NCBI RefSeq assembly: GCF_036417845.1
Contig: NC_090016.1
Span: 124,001 to 188,000, forward strand
DNA: 64,000 nucleotides
Reading direction: 5' to 3'
DNA from: Apteryx mantelli
Lineage: Eukaryota > Chordata > Aves > Apterygiformes > Apterygidae
Position 1 is the first letter of the stretch, and every line of letters begins with the position of its first letter. The translations under genes were made by a program, and so were the position numbers. The notes under the pieces are model-generated. The model was given only the letters and a program-made list of their open reading frames with translations, was not told the DNA's origin and did no database searches. Below are positions 23,701-38,700 of the stretch, piece after piece.

Positions 23701-26700
23701 CCGGCTCCGGGTTCAAGGCAGGCGATCTGGGGGGGGGGGGGGGGCAAGAGACCCCGAATGCCCCCGTTTGCCCCCCAAATACCCCCGATCCCCCCCAAAC
23801 ACCCCAAATCCCCCCCGTTGCCCCCTTAAATACCCCCCGAGACCCCTCTAATTGCCCCCCACCCAATTGCCCCCACCCCCTAATTACCCTCCACCCCCAA
23901 TGACCCCCCCCTCTAATGAGTCCCCCATGCCTAATTACCCCCCCCCATGTCCCCCAATTGCCCCCAAGCCCCAAATAACCCCCCCCAGCCCCAATTGCCC
24001 CAAGCCCCAATTACCTCCCCCAGGCCCCAATTGCCCCCACTCCTAATTGCCCCCCCAGACCCTAATTACCCCCCACCCCCAAAATTACCCCCAGACCCCA
24101 GTTGCTCCCCCAGCCCCCAATTACCCCCAACCCCCAATTGCCCCCCAACCCCCAATTGCCCCCACCCCCAAAATTACCCCCACCCCCAAAATTACCCCCA
24201 CCCCAATTGCCCCAACTCCCAATAGCCTCCCACCCCCAATTGCCCCTCCAAGCCCCAATTGCCCCCACCCCCAAATTGCCCCCACCCCCAAATTACCCCA
24301 AGCCCCAATTGCCCCCACCCCCAAATTGCCCCCACCCCCCAAATTACCCCAAGCCCCAATTGCCCCCGATCACCCAATTGCCTCCCCACCCCCAAATTAC
24401 CCCCCCACCCCCAATTACCCCCCACCCCCCCCAATTGCCCCCCCACCCCCAAATTACCCCCAGCCCCCCAATTACCCCCCCCAGCGCCCCCCCCCCAGCT
24501 GCCCCCCGGTACCTGCCCCGCCAGGGCGTCGCGCAGGAGGCGGCCGAGGACGGGCAGCAGCCCGGGGGGGGCGGTGGCGGCGCGGGGGCACCCGGCCAGC
24601 ACCCGGCCCAGCGCCCCCAGCGCCCCCCGCGCCCCCCCGGCCCCCCGCTCCCGCCCGCGCCCCCCCCGGCCAGCGCCGCCGCCGCCCGCCCCCACCGCTG
24701 CCCGCTGCCCTGTTGGGGGGGGGGACGATTGGGGGGGGGGGGGGCGTCAGTCGGACGCAACACCCCCAAATGCCTCCTGGGAACACCCGAAATGCCCCCT
24801 AACCGGCCCCAGAAACACCCGAAATGGCCCTGGAACACCCCAAAACACCCAGAAACACCCCTGGAAACACTGGAGACACCCCAAAAGACCCCCCAAACGC
24901 CCCCAGGAACACCCGAAATGGCCCTGGAACACCCCAAAACACCCCCAGGAACCACCCCAAACACCCCTGGAAAACACCCGAAACGCCCCCAGAAACACCC
25001 AGAACACCCCCCAAACGGCCCCAGAAGCACCCGAAATGGTCCTGGAACACCCAGAAACACTTGAAACACCCCTGGAAACACCCCGAAACACCCCCAAATG
25101 CTCCCAGAAACACTCGAAATGGCCCTGGAAACACCCCAAACCACCTGAAACGCCCCCCAAACGCCCCCAGAAACACCCGAAAGGGCCCTGGAACACCCAA
25201 AACACCCCTGGAAACACTGGAAACACCCCAAAACACTCTGAAACGCCCCTAAACGCCCCTGGAAACACCCGAAATGCCCCCCAAACGGCCCCAGAAGCAC
25301 CTGAAATGGTCCTAGAACACCCCCAGAAACACTCGAAACACCCCCAAATGCCCCTGGAAACACCCCAAACGCCCACCAAACGGCCCCAGAAACACCCCAA
25401 ATGGCCCTGGAACACCCTAAAACACTCAGAAACACCCTCAAACGCCCCTGAAACACACCAAAGCACCCCTGGAAACACCTGCAACACCCCCAAACGCCCC
25501 CGGAACACTCTGAAACACCCTGGAACCCCCTGAAACAGCCTGAAACACCCCCAAATGCCACCAGAAACACCTGAAATGCCCCCGGAAACACCCAAAATGC
25601 CCCGAAACACCCCAGAACGGCCCCAGGAACACACCAAAACAGCCCAGAACCCCCCCCCTCCATGACCCCAAAAAACACCCCCAGGGAACCCCCAACCCTC
25701 CCCCCCCCAGAACACCCCGCGGGACCCCCCCCCCAAAACTTCCCCGAACAGCCCCAAATACCCCTAAAAATCCCCCCAAATCCCCTCGAAACCACCAAAA
25801 ACACTGTGAAACACCCCAAATACCCTCGAAACCACCAAAAACACTGTGAAACACCCCAGAAAAGCTCAAAAACACCCCAAAATCCCACTGGGGGGGGGCC
25901 TGAAAACTGCCCAAAAGAGATTCCGGGGAGGGGGGGCCTCGAAACCACCAAATTCCACAAAACAGAGCCGGGAAATCATGAAAAAAAGGGCCGTTTTCCC
26001 CCAAAATATGGGTGGGAAACGCTGGGAACCCCAGAACCTCCCAGGGGAGCCTCGAAACTACCCCCCGGCGAGCCAAAAAAACGCCCCAAAATGGGGATTT
26101 TTCCCCCCAAAACGGCAAAAAGGGCTCGAAACCGCCGCTGGGGGGGGGCCCGAAACCGCCGCATCCCACCGCGGGGAGCCTGGAAACCGCCGCGAAACGG
26201 CACCGTTTCCCCCCGAAACAGGTTTTTTTCCCCCCTGCCTCCGACCGTGTTCCCGATTTGCCCGTTTTTTCCCCGAAAGCGGCGTTTTTTCGCCCCGAAA
26301 GCTCACCGGGGTCGGGGTCTCGGTCCGGCCCCCCCTCGGCGCCGGGTCGCAGCCCCAGGCACAGGCAGCCCAGGCTGCTGTAGGCAGCTCCGCGCACCCC
26401 GGCCTGCGGGAACTGCCCCGCCCGTCAGCCGGGGCCCAGGCGTCCGGGGAAGGGGCCCAGGCGTCCGGGCGACACCCCCACACCCAGGGGCCCAGGCGTC
26501 CGGGAAAAGGGCCCAGGCGTCCAGGAAAAGGGGCCCAGGTGTCCGGGAAGGGGCCCAGGCGTCCGGGAAGGGGCCCAGGCGTCCAGGGAAGGGGGCCCAG
26601 GCGTCCGGGGAAGGGGCCCAGGCGTCCGGGTGAAGGGGCCCAGGCGTCCGGGTGAAGGGGCCCAGGCGTCCGGGAAAAGGGGCCCAGGCGTCCAGGGAAG

Positions 26701-29700
26701 GGGCCCAGGTGTCCGGGGAAGGGGCCCAGGTGTCCGGGAAAAGGGGCCAGGCATCTGGGAAAAGGGGCCCAGGCGTCCGGGAAAAGGGGCCCAGGTGTCC
26801 GGGAAGGGGCCCAGGCGTCCGGTGAAGGGGCCCAGGCGTCCGGGAAGGGGCCCAGGCGTCCGGCTCACCTCCAGCAGCTCCAACATGGCCTCCAGACTGG
26901 GCTCCACGTAGGGCAGGAAGGAGGCGCTGGGGGGGCACCAGTGACACCAGTAACCCCCAGTGCCCCTTCCCAGTGCTCCCAGTCACCCCCTCCCAGTCCC
27001 CCCAGTCCCTCCCAGTGCACCCAGCTCCTCCCAGTTACCCTTCCCAGTGCTCCCAGTCCCCCCCAGTGCTCCCAGTCCCTCCCAGTTACCCCTCCCAGTC
27101 CCCCCCAGTGCTCCCAGTCCCTCCCAGTTACCCCTCCCAGTGCTCCCAGTCCCTCCTAGTTACCCCTCCCAGTGCTCCCAGTCCCTCCCAGTGCTCCCAG
27201 TTACCTCTCCCAGTCCCTCCCAGTGCTCCCAGTCCCTCCCAGTTACCCCTCCCAGTCCCTCCCAGTGCTCCCATCCCCCCAGTGCTCCCAGTTACCCCCA
27301 GTCCCTCCCAGTTACCCCTCCCAGTCCCTCCCAGTGCTCCCAGTTACCGCAGTGCTCGGCGACCTCCCCCAGGGCCTCGCAGGCTTCCTCCAGCTCCTGG
27401 GCGTAGGCTCCGCCCACCTCCACCCCTGGGGGGGAGGAGGCGGGGCCAGAGAAGAGGGGGGCGGGGTCAGCACCGGGGCCCCCGCCCCCAACCCCAGCAG
27501 AGCCCCACCCACCCCCGTAGCCCCACCCCCTCTCTCACTCCACAAGCTCCTCCTCCTCCTCCTCCTGGGCGCCGCCCCCGTCCTCGTCCATCGGCTCCGC
27601 CCCCTCGTCCGCATCATCGTCGTCGTCATCGTCGTCGAAGAGCAGGACGAATCAGGCGTCGCCGAGGCCGCCTGGGCGGGGCCCGGGGGGGGGGAGAAGG
27701 GGGCGGGGTCAGCGGTTTGGGGGCGAACGGGGAAGAATATTGATGGTTTCGGGGGCCCCCGGGGGCGGATTTTGGGGGTTTCAAGGCCCCCCCCAAGGTG
27801 ATTTTTGGGGGTTTCCAGTCCCCCCCAAGGTGGATTTGGGGGGTTTCAAGGCCCCCCCAAGACAGATCTTTTTTTTAGGGGGTTTCAAGGGCCCCCCCCA
27901 AGGTGGATTTTGAGGGTTTCAAGGCCCCCCCCAAATGGATTTGGGGGTTTAAGGCCACCCAAAATGGATTTGGGGGGTTTCAAGGCCCCCCCCCCCCGGT
28001 GGATTTTGGGGGTTTCAAGGCCCCCCCAAAATAGATTTTTTTTTTAGGGGGTTTCAAGGCCGCCCTGAGGCTGATTTGGGGGGGGGTTCAAAAGCCCCCC
28101 GAGGTGGATTTTGAGGGTTTCAAGCCCCCCCTAGGTGGATTTTGGGGGTTTCAAGGCCTCCCAAGGTGAATTTGGGGGTTTCCAGGACTCCCAGGTGGAT
28201 TTGGTGGGTTTCCAGGCCACCCTCACGGTGGATTTTGGTAGTTTCAAACCCCCCCCCCCAAACAGGTTTTGGAGGTTTCAAGACCCTCCCAAAAAAAATG
28301 AATTTTGGATGTTTCAAGGCCCTCCCCCCCCCCCCCGAGATGGATTTGGGCTGTTTTTATCCCCCCCCCCCTTCAGGACACATTTTGGGGGTTTCCAGCC
28401 TCCCCCCCAGACAGATTGGGGGGTTTCAAGGCCCCCCAAAACGGATTTTAGGGGTTTTAAAGCCACCCAAGGTGGATTTGGGGGGTTTCAAGGCCCCCTG
28501 AGATCGATTTGGGGGGTTTCAAGGCCCCCCAAAATGGATTTTAGGGGTTTTAAAGCCACCCAAGGTGGATTTTGGGGGTTTCAAGGCCCCCTGAGATCGA
28601 TTTGGGGGGTTTCAAGGCCCCCCCAAAATGGATTCAGGGGTTTCCAGTCCCCTCCAAGGTGGATTTGGGGGGTTTCAAGGCCCCCCAAGGTGGATTTTGA
28701 GGGTTTCAAGCCCCCCCCAGGTGGATTTTGGGGGTTTCAAGCCCCCCCGAGGCCGATTTTGGGGGTTTCAAGCCCCCCGAGGCTCCCGCCTCCCCCAGAA
28801 CGAGCACTCACCGGGGCGGGGGGCCGCCGCAACGCCCCCAGCAGCACGGGGACCAGGCGGGGGCAGGAGGGGGCCCAGGTCGTCGCCCAGCGCCGCCGCC
28901 GCCGCCCCCACCAGCCCGTACCTGCGGGGCAAAACGGGGGGGCCCGGGGTATTAGGGGGGTATTAAGGGGTCCCGGGGGTATTAAGGGGGTATTAGGGGG
29001 GTATTAGGGGGTCCCGGGGGTATTAAGGGGTAGGGGGCAGTATTAGGGGGGTATTAAGTGCTCTAGAGGGTATCAGAGGGTCTGAAACAGCATGGGGGGG
29101 GCTCTTAAAGAGCTATTAGGAGACTATTAGTGCCCATTAAGGTCTATTAGCGAAGTATTAAGAAAGCATTAGTGGGCTATTAGCATCTATTAAAGGACCG
29201 TAGAGTCTATTAGGAAAATATTAGGGAGTATTACGCAGTATTAGGGAAGTATTAAGGGTTAACGATAATTATTAATGAAATATTTGTGTATATTCGGGGG
29301 TGTTAGGAGCTGTTAGGAGCCACTAGGAGCTATTAGGGGGGTATTAAGGGCGATTAAGTGCCATAAAGAAGAATTAACAGCTATTAGAGAGCTATTAGGC
29401 TCTATTAGCAATTATTAAGAGTTATTAAAAGTTATTAATAGTTATTAAAAGTTATTACAGGAATATTTAGAATTATTAGGAAAATATAAAGACTCATTAA
29501 ATGAATATTAAAGATTATTTAGGGAATATTAAGGGTCAATAAAGAATACTAACAACCATTAAAGAACTATTATGGGCTACTAAGCATGCAACAAGCTATT
29601 AAAAGCTATTAGAGTGATACTAGGGGTTATTAAAGGGATAGTAAGAGCTATTACAGAAAATTAAAAGCTATTAGGGGACTATTAGGAGCTACTAGAAAAA

Positions 29701-32700
29701 TATTAGAAGCTATTAGGGCTATTAAAGACTACTCATAGTGTATTAAGGATTATTAAAAGCTATTAAGAGCTATTAGAGCGATATTAGTGGCTATTAGAAT
29801 ACTATTAGTGGCTATAAAAATACTATTAAAGACTACTAAAGGCTACTAAGAGCCACATAATCTATTAGAGATTATTAAAGGCTATTAAGGGCTATTACAG
29901 TGATATTAATGGCTATTAGAAGAGTATTAATGGCTATAAAGATACTATTAGAGACTACTAAGAACTAGTAAGAGCCATTAGTGAAAATCAGCAGTTATTA
30001 GAGTGTTATTAGGAGCTAATAAAAGCTATTAAAGGGATATTAGAGAGCATTAGGATCTATTAGGTGGTTACTGAGGGATCGTGGGGGGTATTAGGAGGGT
30101 ATTAGGGGCTATTAGAGGGTCTTGGGGGGTCTCGGGGGGGGATTTGGGGCTCCGGGGACACTCACAGCACCCGCCGGCCCTCGGGCTCGTCCTCCTCCAG
30201 CGCCAGCTCCAGCCCCAGCTCCAGCGCCGGGACGAGACGGTCGCCGGCCCCGGGACCCAGCGCGCCCAGCACCTCTGCGGGAGGGCGCCCGGACACCTGG
30301 GTCCCTCGCCCGGACGCCTGGGCCCTTGTCCCGGACGCCTGGGCCCCTTCCCGGACACCTGGGCCCCTCTCCCGGACGCCTGGGCCCCTTTCCCGGACGC
30401 CTGGGCCCCTTGTCCCGGACGCCTGGGTCCCTCTCCCGGACGCCTGGGCCCCTTCCCGGACGCCTGGGTCCCTCTCCCGGACGCCTGGGCCCCTTTCCCG
30501 GACGCCTGGGCCCCTTGTCCCGGACGCCTGGGCCCCTCTCCCGGACACCTGGGCCCCTTCTCCCGGACACCTGGGCCCCTTTTTCCGGACGCCTGGGCCC
30601 CTCTCCTGGACGCCTGGGCCCCTTCTCCCGGACACCTGGGCCCCTCTCCCGGACGCCTGGGCCCCTTTTTCCGGACACCTGGGCCCCTCTCCCGGACACC
30701 TGGGCCCCTTTCCCGGACGCCTGGGCCCCTTTCCCCGGACACCTGGGCCCCTTCCCGGACGCCTGGGCCCCTTCCCGGACGCCTGGGTCCCTCTCCCGGA
30801 CGCCTGGGCCCCTTTCCCGGACGCCTGGGCCCCTCTCCCGGACACCTGGGCCCCTTCTCCCGGACGCCTGGGCCCCTCTCCCGGACGCCTGGGCCCCTTT
30901 TTCCGGACGCCTGGGCCCCTCTCCCGGACGCCTGGGCCCCTTCTCCCGGACGCCTGGGCCCCTCTCCCGGACGCCTGGGCCCCTTCCCCGGACACCTGGG
31001 CCCTTGTCCCGGACACCTGGGCCCCTTCCCGGACACCTGGGCCCCTCTCCCGGACGCCTGGGCCCCTCTCCCGGACGCCTGGGCCCCTCCCTCCCCGGAC
31101 GCCTGGGCCCCTTCTCCCGGACGCCTGGGCCCCTCTCCCGGACGCCTGGGCCCTTTTCCCGGACGCCTGGGTCCCTTTCCCCGGACGCCTGGGCCCCTCT
31201 CCCGGACGCCTGGGCCCCTCTCCCGGACGCCTGGGCCCCTCCCTCCCCGGACGCCTGGGCCCCTCCCTCCCCGGACGCCTGGGTCCCTTTCCCCGGACGC
31301 CTGGGCCCCTCTCCCGGACGCCTGGGCCCTTTTCCCGGACACCTGGGCCCTTTTCCCGGACGCCTGGGCCCCTCTCCCGGACGCCTGGGCCCTTTCCCGG
31401 ACACCTGGGCCCCTTCACCTGGACGCCTGGGCCCCTTCTCCCGGACACCTGGGCCCCTCTCCCGGACGCCTGGGCCCCTCCCTCCCCGGACGCCTGGGCC
31501 CCTTCCTGGACGCCTGGGCCCTTTCCCGGACGCCTGGGTCCCTTTCCCCGGACGCCTGGGCCCCTCTCCCGGACGCCTGGGCCCCTTCCCCCGTCTCACC
31601 GAGAGCCTGCAGCCGCCTGGGTCGGGTCTCGGGGGGTCCCGGGCGCAGGAGGGGGCTCAGCGCCGCCAGGATGGGGCCCGCGTGGGGCCGCAGCTGCTCC
31701 CCGGCCTCCGAGGCTGTTTTGGGAGGGGGTCAGGGGGGCGCCCCGAAACCCGGGGGGGGGGTTCTGGACCCCACCCCATGGGGGAGATTTTGGGGGGTCT
31801 CAGAGGGGTTTTGGGGGGTCCCAGGGGGTATCTGGGGGTGCAAAGGGGGATTTTGGGGTCCCAGGGGGGATTTTGGGGGGTCTTGGGGGATTTTGGGGGG
31901 GGGTCCCCAAAATTAGGGGGGTCCCAAAGGGATTTGGGGGGTCCCAGAGAAGATTTTGGGGGTCTCTGGGGGATGTTGGGGTCCCCATGGGGATTTTGGG
32001 GGTCCCAGAGAGAAATTTTGGGGTCCCAGGAGATTTTTGGGGGTCCCAGGTGGGATTTTGAGGGTCTGGGGGGGATTTGGGGGGTCCCCAGGGGGGATTT
32101 GGGGGGGTTCTGGGGGTCCCGGGGGGGTTCGGGGTCACTCACCGAGGGTGCAGAGGGTGCTGAGCGCCAGCTCCAAGCTCCGGTCGGATCCGGGGGGGTC
32201 CAGGACCCCCAAAACGACCCTCAGCACCAAGGGCAGGAAGGGCCCCACTCCCTCGCCTGGGGGCAGAGAGCGCCCGGACGCCTGGGTCCCTTCAGCCGGA
32301 CGCCTGGGCCCCTTTCCCAGACGCCTGGGCCCTTTCCCCGGACGCCTGGGCCCCTTTCCCGGACGCCTGGGCCCCTTTTGCCGGACACCTGGGCCCCTTC
32401 CTGGACACCTGGGCCCCTTCACCCGGACGCCTGGGCCCCTTTTCCCGGACGCCTGGGCCCCTTCCTGGACACCTGGGCCCCTTTTCCCGGACGCCTGGGC
32501 CCCTACCAAGGCACTCGAGGAGACTCTCCAGGATGTACCAGGCCTTGGCCGGAGCCTCCCGGACTCCTGGGTCCTCCAGGGCCGCCAGCGCCGTCGGCAG
32601 CATCTCCCCCGCCAGCGTCGCCGCCTCCGGCTGCCCCCCAGTATAAACCAGTATAGACCAGTATAAACCAGTACAGACTGAAGTAGCCCACGACGCCCGT

Positions 32701-35700
32701 GTGGGGACTCCCAGTATAGCCCAGAATGTCCCAGTGTGGTTCCGAGCCCTCCCAGTGCCCCCCAGTATAGCCCAGGGCTTCCCAGGATGGACCCAGAACC
32801 CTCCCAGTATAACCCAGTGCTTCCCAGTAGCTCCCAGTGCCTCCCAGTAGCCCTCCCATCACCTCCCAGTCCCCTCCCAGTGCATCCCAGTAGCCCCCAG
32901 AGCCCTCCCAGTGCCTCCCAGTAGCCCCCAGCACCTCCCAGTAGCTCTCAAGTCCCTCCCAGTAGGCCCCAGTCCCCTCCCAGTGCCTCCCAGCACCTCC
33001 CAGTAGCACCCAAGTCCCTCCCAGTGCATCCCAGTAGCCCCCAGTGCCCTCCCAGTCACCCCCGGTGCCCCCCAGAGCCTCTGAGTGCCCCCTAGTCCTC
33101 TCCCAGTCTCCCCCAGTCCCCTCCCAGTGCATCCCAGTCCCCTCCCAGTGCATCCCAGTAGCCCTCAGTCCCCTCCCAGTGCCTCCCAGTCTCTCCCAGT
33201 GCATCCCAGTCTCTCCCACTGCATCCCAGTAGCCCCCACGAGCCCTCCCAGTCCCCTCCCAGTCCCCTCCCAGTCCCTCCCAGTGCCCCCCAGTGCCCTC
33301 CCAGTGCCCGCGGCGGGGCGGCACCTGCAGGCAGGGGGCGAGGCGGCGCAGGGCGCAGGCAGCTGCCCCCCGCACGGGGCCCTCGGCGTCGCCCAGGCCC
33401 CCCCGCAGCACCCGCAGCGCCGGAGCCAGGTACCTGCGCCGGGGGGGGGGCAGGAGGGGGGGTGTCACCCGTGGGGCCCACGGCTGGCACCCCTGGGACC
33501 CCCCCGCCCCATAAACACCCCGAAAATACACCCAAAATACACCCGAACACCCCCAAAATACCCCCAGACATCCCAAAATACACTCGAACACCCCCCAAAC
33601 ACACCCAAACACCCCCAAAATACACCCGGACACCCCCAAAATACCCCAAAATACCCTTAACACCCCCCAAATACACCCAAACACACCCAAAACACCCCAA
33701 AACACACCCGAACACCCCCAAAATACCCCCAAATACACACGAGCACCCCCAAAATACACCCCAACACCCCCAAAACACACTCCAAATACCCCAAAATACA
33801 CAAAATGCTTCTTAATACCCCCAGAATACCCCCAAAATACAACAAAACACCCCCAAAATACACCCGAAGACTCCTGAATACGCCAAAACACCCCCAAACA
33901 CCCCCAAAATACTCAATACCCTCCAAATATCCCTGAACATCCCCCCAATACACCCAAACACCCCTAGAATACACCCGGATGCCCCCAAACGACTCCTGGA
34001 TACTCCCAAAGTACCCTCAAGCACCCCCAAAATACACCCAAACACCCCCAAAATATGCCTCGATACCCTCAAAATACACCCAGACAGCCCCCAAATACTC
34101 CTGGACACCCCCCAAAACACCCAAAGTACCCCCAAAATTCACCTAGATACCCCCCAAATACCCCCAAACACCCCCAAAATACAGCCAGGTACACCTAATG
34201 TACCCCCAAATACCCCAGAAACACCCCCAAACACTCCCAGATACCCCCAGATACCTCCAAAGCACCCCAAAACACCACCCAACACCCCCATTTCGGGGCA
34301 CCAGGAGTGTGTTTTGGGGTGACATTTACGGGTGAAATCAGGGCATTTCAGGGTGACGCTGGGGTATTTGGGGGCAAAATTGGGGTATTTTGGGGCAGCA
34401 AAGGGGCATTTTGGGGCAATACAGGGCACTTGGGGGTGACAATGGGGCATTTGGGGTGAAATTAGGGCATTTCAGGGTGACACGGGGGTATTTGGGGTGA
34501 AACTGGGGTACTTAGGGGCAGGAGGGGGGTATCTGGGGGCAACGGGGTGTATTTGGGGGTGACAACAGGGTATTTGGGGTGAAACGAGGGCGTTCGGGGG
34601 TGTTTCGGGGCACAAGACGGGCGTTTCGGGGGTCACTCCGGGGGTGACACCGGGTGACGCCTCCGACTGACACCGGCGGCGGCGCCGGGGGGGGTAATTT
34701 GGGGCGACACGGGGGTATTTTGGGGTGACATAAGGGTATTTTGGGGTGATATGGGGTTTTTTTTGGGGGGGGGATGCGGGGGGGGGTATTTTGGGGGGCG
34801 CCGGGTGTAGCCGCGGGTGTCGCGGGGCCGCCGGAGGACTCACCGCCGGCGCAGGTGCTCCCCGCAACCCTCGGCCAGCGCCCCCAGCGCCAGCAGCCCC
34901 CCCTTGCGGGCGGGGGGCCGGGGGCTCCCCAAAAGCGGCTCCAGCAGCGGCAGCTACCGGGGGGGGGGGGTCAGGGGCACCCCGAAACCAGGACACCCCC
35001 CAAAACAACACCCGGAAAAACAACCCCAAACACCCTCTCGAAAAAAGAGGAGATGCCCCAAAACGCCCCCAAATCCGCCCCGCCCCCCCAGGAACCCCCG
35101 ACCCCCCCCCCCCCAAATACCCACCCAACCCCAAATACCCCCCAGGGACCCCAAATCCCCCCTAAATTACCCCAAAATCCCCCCCAGGGACCCCAAAACC
35201 CCCCCAAATTACCCCAAATCCCCCCCAGGGACCCCAAAATCCCCCAAATTACCCCCCAAAATCCCCCCAGGGACCCCAAATCCCCCCAAAACCCCCCAAA
35301 TACCCCCCCAAAAAAAACCCAAAAAACAAGTAACTCCAGAAAACCCCAAATAACCCCCAAAACGCCCCCCCAAATCCCCCCAAATCGCCCCAAACGCACC
35401 AGGGGCCGCAGCAGCTTTTCGGGGGGCAGCGCCTGGGCCAGGACGTCGAGGGCCTGCGGGAACCGGGGGGGGGGGGGGTCAGGGCGGACCCAAAACGCCC
35501 CGATTTCACCCCAAAACGCGGCGGCGGCCCCGGAGGCCGGGGGAGCCCCCAAACGGGGGGGAAACGGCCCCAAAACGGAGGGAAACGGCCCCAAAACGGG
35601 GGGAAACGGCCCCAAAACGGGGGGGGAAACGGCCCCAAAATGGAGGGGGGGGGGGGGGGGGAATCGCCTCCGAAACGGGGCAAAATCCATCCAAAATGGG

Positions 35701-38700
35701 ACAAAATTCCATCCAAAAGGGGGAAAACAACCCAAAATGAAACAAAAAGTCTCTAAAATTAGGGGTAACCTAAAAGGGGAAAAATTTACCCCAAACGGAG
35801 CAAGAAAATCTCAAAAGAAAAGGAAAAAAAAGTGAAAGGGAGCAAAACTGCCCCAAAACGGCGAAGAGCATCCCAAAATGGGGGGAAAATCGCTCCAAAA
35901 GGGGGCAAAATTGTTCCAAAGTGGGGAAAAACAGCCCAAAACTAAACGAAAAACTTTTAAAATTGGAAAGGACCCAAAACTAGAGAAATTCACCTCAAAC
36001 AGAGGAGAAAAAAAAACTCAAAAAGAGACAAAAAATCCCAAAAGGCGCAAAAAAAAGGCCGAAATGGGGTAGAAGATCCCAAAATGGGGGGAAAACCCCA
36101 AATTGGGGCGTTTTGGACATTCCGGGGTTCGGGCCGTGTTTTGGGGCTTTTCAACCCCTTTTCGGGCTGTTTTGATGCATTTTGGGGTGTTTTGGGGCGT
36201 TTTGGCCTGTTTCAGGACGTTTTGGGGCGTTTTGTTCCCCTTTTGGGGTGTTCCGGCCCCGTTTTGGGGCATTTTGGCCCGTTTTGGGGGTGTTTCGGCT
36301 ACATTTTGAGGCATTTTGGGGATATTCCGGCCCGTTTTGGGGTGTTTCAGCCCCATTTCGGGGCATTTTGGGGCGTTTTGGCCCATTTCAGGGCGTTCCA
36401 GCCCCGTTTCAGGGCACTTGGGGGCATTTTGGCCCCGTTTTGGGGCATTTTGGGGCATTTCAGGGTGTTTGGGCCCATTTTGGCCCCATTTTGGGAGGTT
36501 TCAGCCCCATTTTGGGGCATTTTGGTGTGTTCTGCCCCATTTTGGGGCATTTCAGCCCCGTTTTGGGGCATTTGAGGGCATTTTAGGCCCATTTTGGGGT
36601 GTTTCGGCCCCATTTCGGGGCGTTTGGTCCCGTTTCAGGGCATTTCTGCCCATTTTGGCCGCATTTCAGGGTGTTTTGGCCCTGTTTCAGGGCATTTGGG
36701 GGCATTTTGGCTCATTTTGACCCCGTTTTGGGGAGTTTGGGGTCATTTGGGGGCATTTTGCCCATTTCGGGGCGCTTCAGTCCATTTTGGTCCTGTTTTG
36801 GGGCATTTTGTCCCATTTCGGGGCGTTTTGGCCCCATTCTGGGGTATTTTGGGGCATTCTGCCCCCGTTTTGGGGTGTTTTGCCCTACTTTGGGGTGTTT
36901 CAGCCCCGTTTCAGGGCATTCTCGGGGCATTTTGCCCCCATTTCAGAGAGTTTTGGAGCATTTGGGGGCGTTTTGGCCCCATTTTGGGGCGGTTTGTCTT
37001 ATTTTGGGGTGTTTTGGCCCCGCTTTGGGGCATTTGGGGGCGTTTTGCCCCATTTCAGGATGTTTCGGCCCCGTTTTGGCCCATAGTGGCCCCCTTCCAG
37101 GTCATTTTGGGGCATTTCACCCCATTTCGGGGTGGTTGCTCCCCGTTTTGGGGTGTTTTGGGGCATTTGGGGGCATTTCGGTCCCGTTTGGGCGCGTTTG
37201 GGCCCATTTCAGGGCATTTTCTCTATTTTGGGGTGTTTCAGCCCCATTTTGGGGCATTTTGGGGCATTTCACCCCCGTTTCGGGGTGTTTTGCCCCATTT
37301 GGGAGCGTTTTGGGTCAGTTTGGGGGCATTTCACCCCATTTCGGGGAGGTTCGTCCCCATTTTGGGGTGTTTTAGGGGTGTTTCGCCCCATTTTGGGGTG
37401 GTTCAGCTCTGTTTCGGCCCCGTTTCGGGGTGTTTTGCCCCAGTTTTGGGGCGTTTTGGGGCATTTTGGGGTGTTTCGGCCCCATTTCGGGGAGTTTCAC
37501 CCCCGTTTCGGGGCGTTTTGCCATATTTTGGGGTGTTTCGGCCCCATTTCAGGCCGTTTCGCCCCCGTTTCGGGGCGTTTTGCCCTATTTTGGGGCATTT
37601 TGCCCCCATTTCGGGGCGTTTCGGCCCCGTTTCGGGGCGTTTTGCCCTATTTTGGGGTGTTTCGGCCCCATTTTGGGGCGTTTTGGCCCCGTTTCGGGGC
37701 GTTTCGCCCTATTTCGGGGCGTTTCGGCCCCGTTTCGGGGCTCACCTGGGCGGCGGCGTGCCGGGGGCTGGTGCCGCCGGAGCCTTCGGCCTCGCCGCCC
37801 TCCTCCTCCTCCTCGTCCTCCTCGTCCTCGGGGTCGGGGCGCCCGGGCGGGGGGGCGGCGCACAGGGGGCCCAGGAGTCCCCCCAGCAGCGGGGGCAGCA
37901 GCCCCCCCCGCAGCAGCGCCTACCAGTACAGACCAGTACGGACCAGTACGGACCAGTATGGACCAGTATGGACCAGCATGGACTGCCCAAACCCCCTCCC
38001 AGTATATCCCAGTACCCCCCAGTATAGCCCAAGACCCCCCCAGTATGTCCCAGTGCCCCCCCAGTGCCCCCCCAGTATGCCCCAGTGCCTCCCAGTCCCC
38101 CCCAGTATGTCCCAGTGCCTCCCAGTACCCCCCACTATAGCCCAGGACCCCCCCAGTAGGCCCCAACACCCCCCCAGTATAGCCCAGAGCACCCCCAGTG
38201 CCACCCCAGTATGCCCCAGTGCCCCCCAGTATAACCCAGTACCTCCCAGTATACCCCAGTAAGCCCCACTATAGCCTTATTCCCCCCCAGTGCTCTCCCA
38301 GTATACCCCACTGCCCCCCAGTATAACTCAACACCCCCCCAGTACCATCCCAGTATGCCCCAGTGCATCCCAGTCTCCCCCAGTATGTCCCAGTGCCCTC
38401 CCAGTACCCATAACAATACCCCAGTATCCCCCAGTATAGCCCAGGACTCCCCCAATACGTCCCAGTGCCCCCCCAGTATAGCCTAGAGCACCCCCAGCAC
38501 CATCCCAGTATGGCCCAGTGCCCCCCAGTACCCCCCAGTATAGCCCAGGATCCCCCAGTATGCCCCAACACCCCCCCAGTATAGCCCAGAGCATCCCCAG
38601 CACCATCCCAGTATGCCCCAGTGCCCCCCAGTATAACCCAGTAGCTCCCAGTATACCCCAGTGAGCCCCACTATAGCCCAGATCCCTCTCAGAGCCCTCC

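Noticed and set aside
28935-30160. Interstitial telomere repeat (TTAGGG)n
   Set aside because: Units are mostly GGTATTAGGG or CTATTAAAAG, not a clean six-base repeat.
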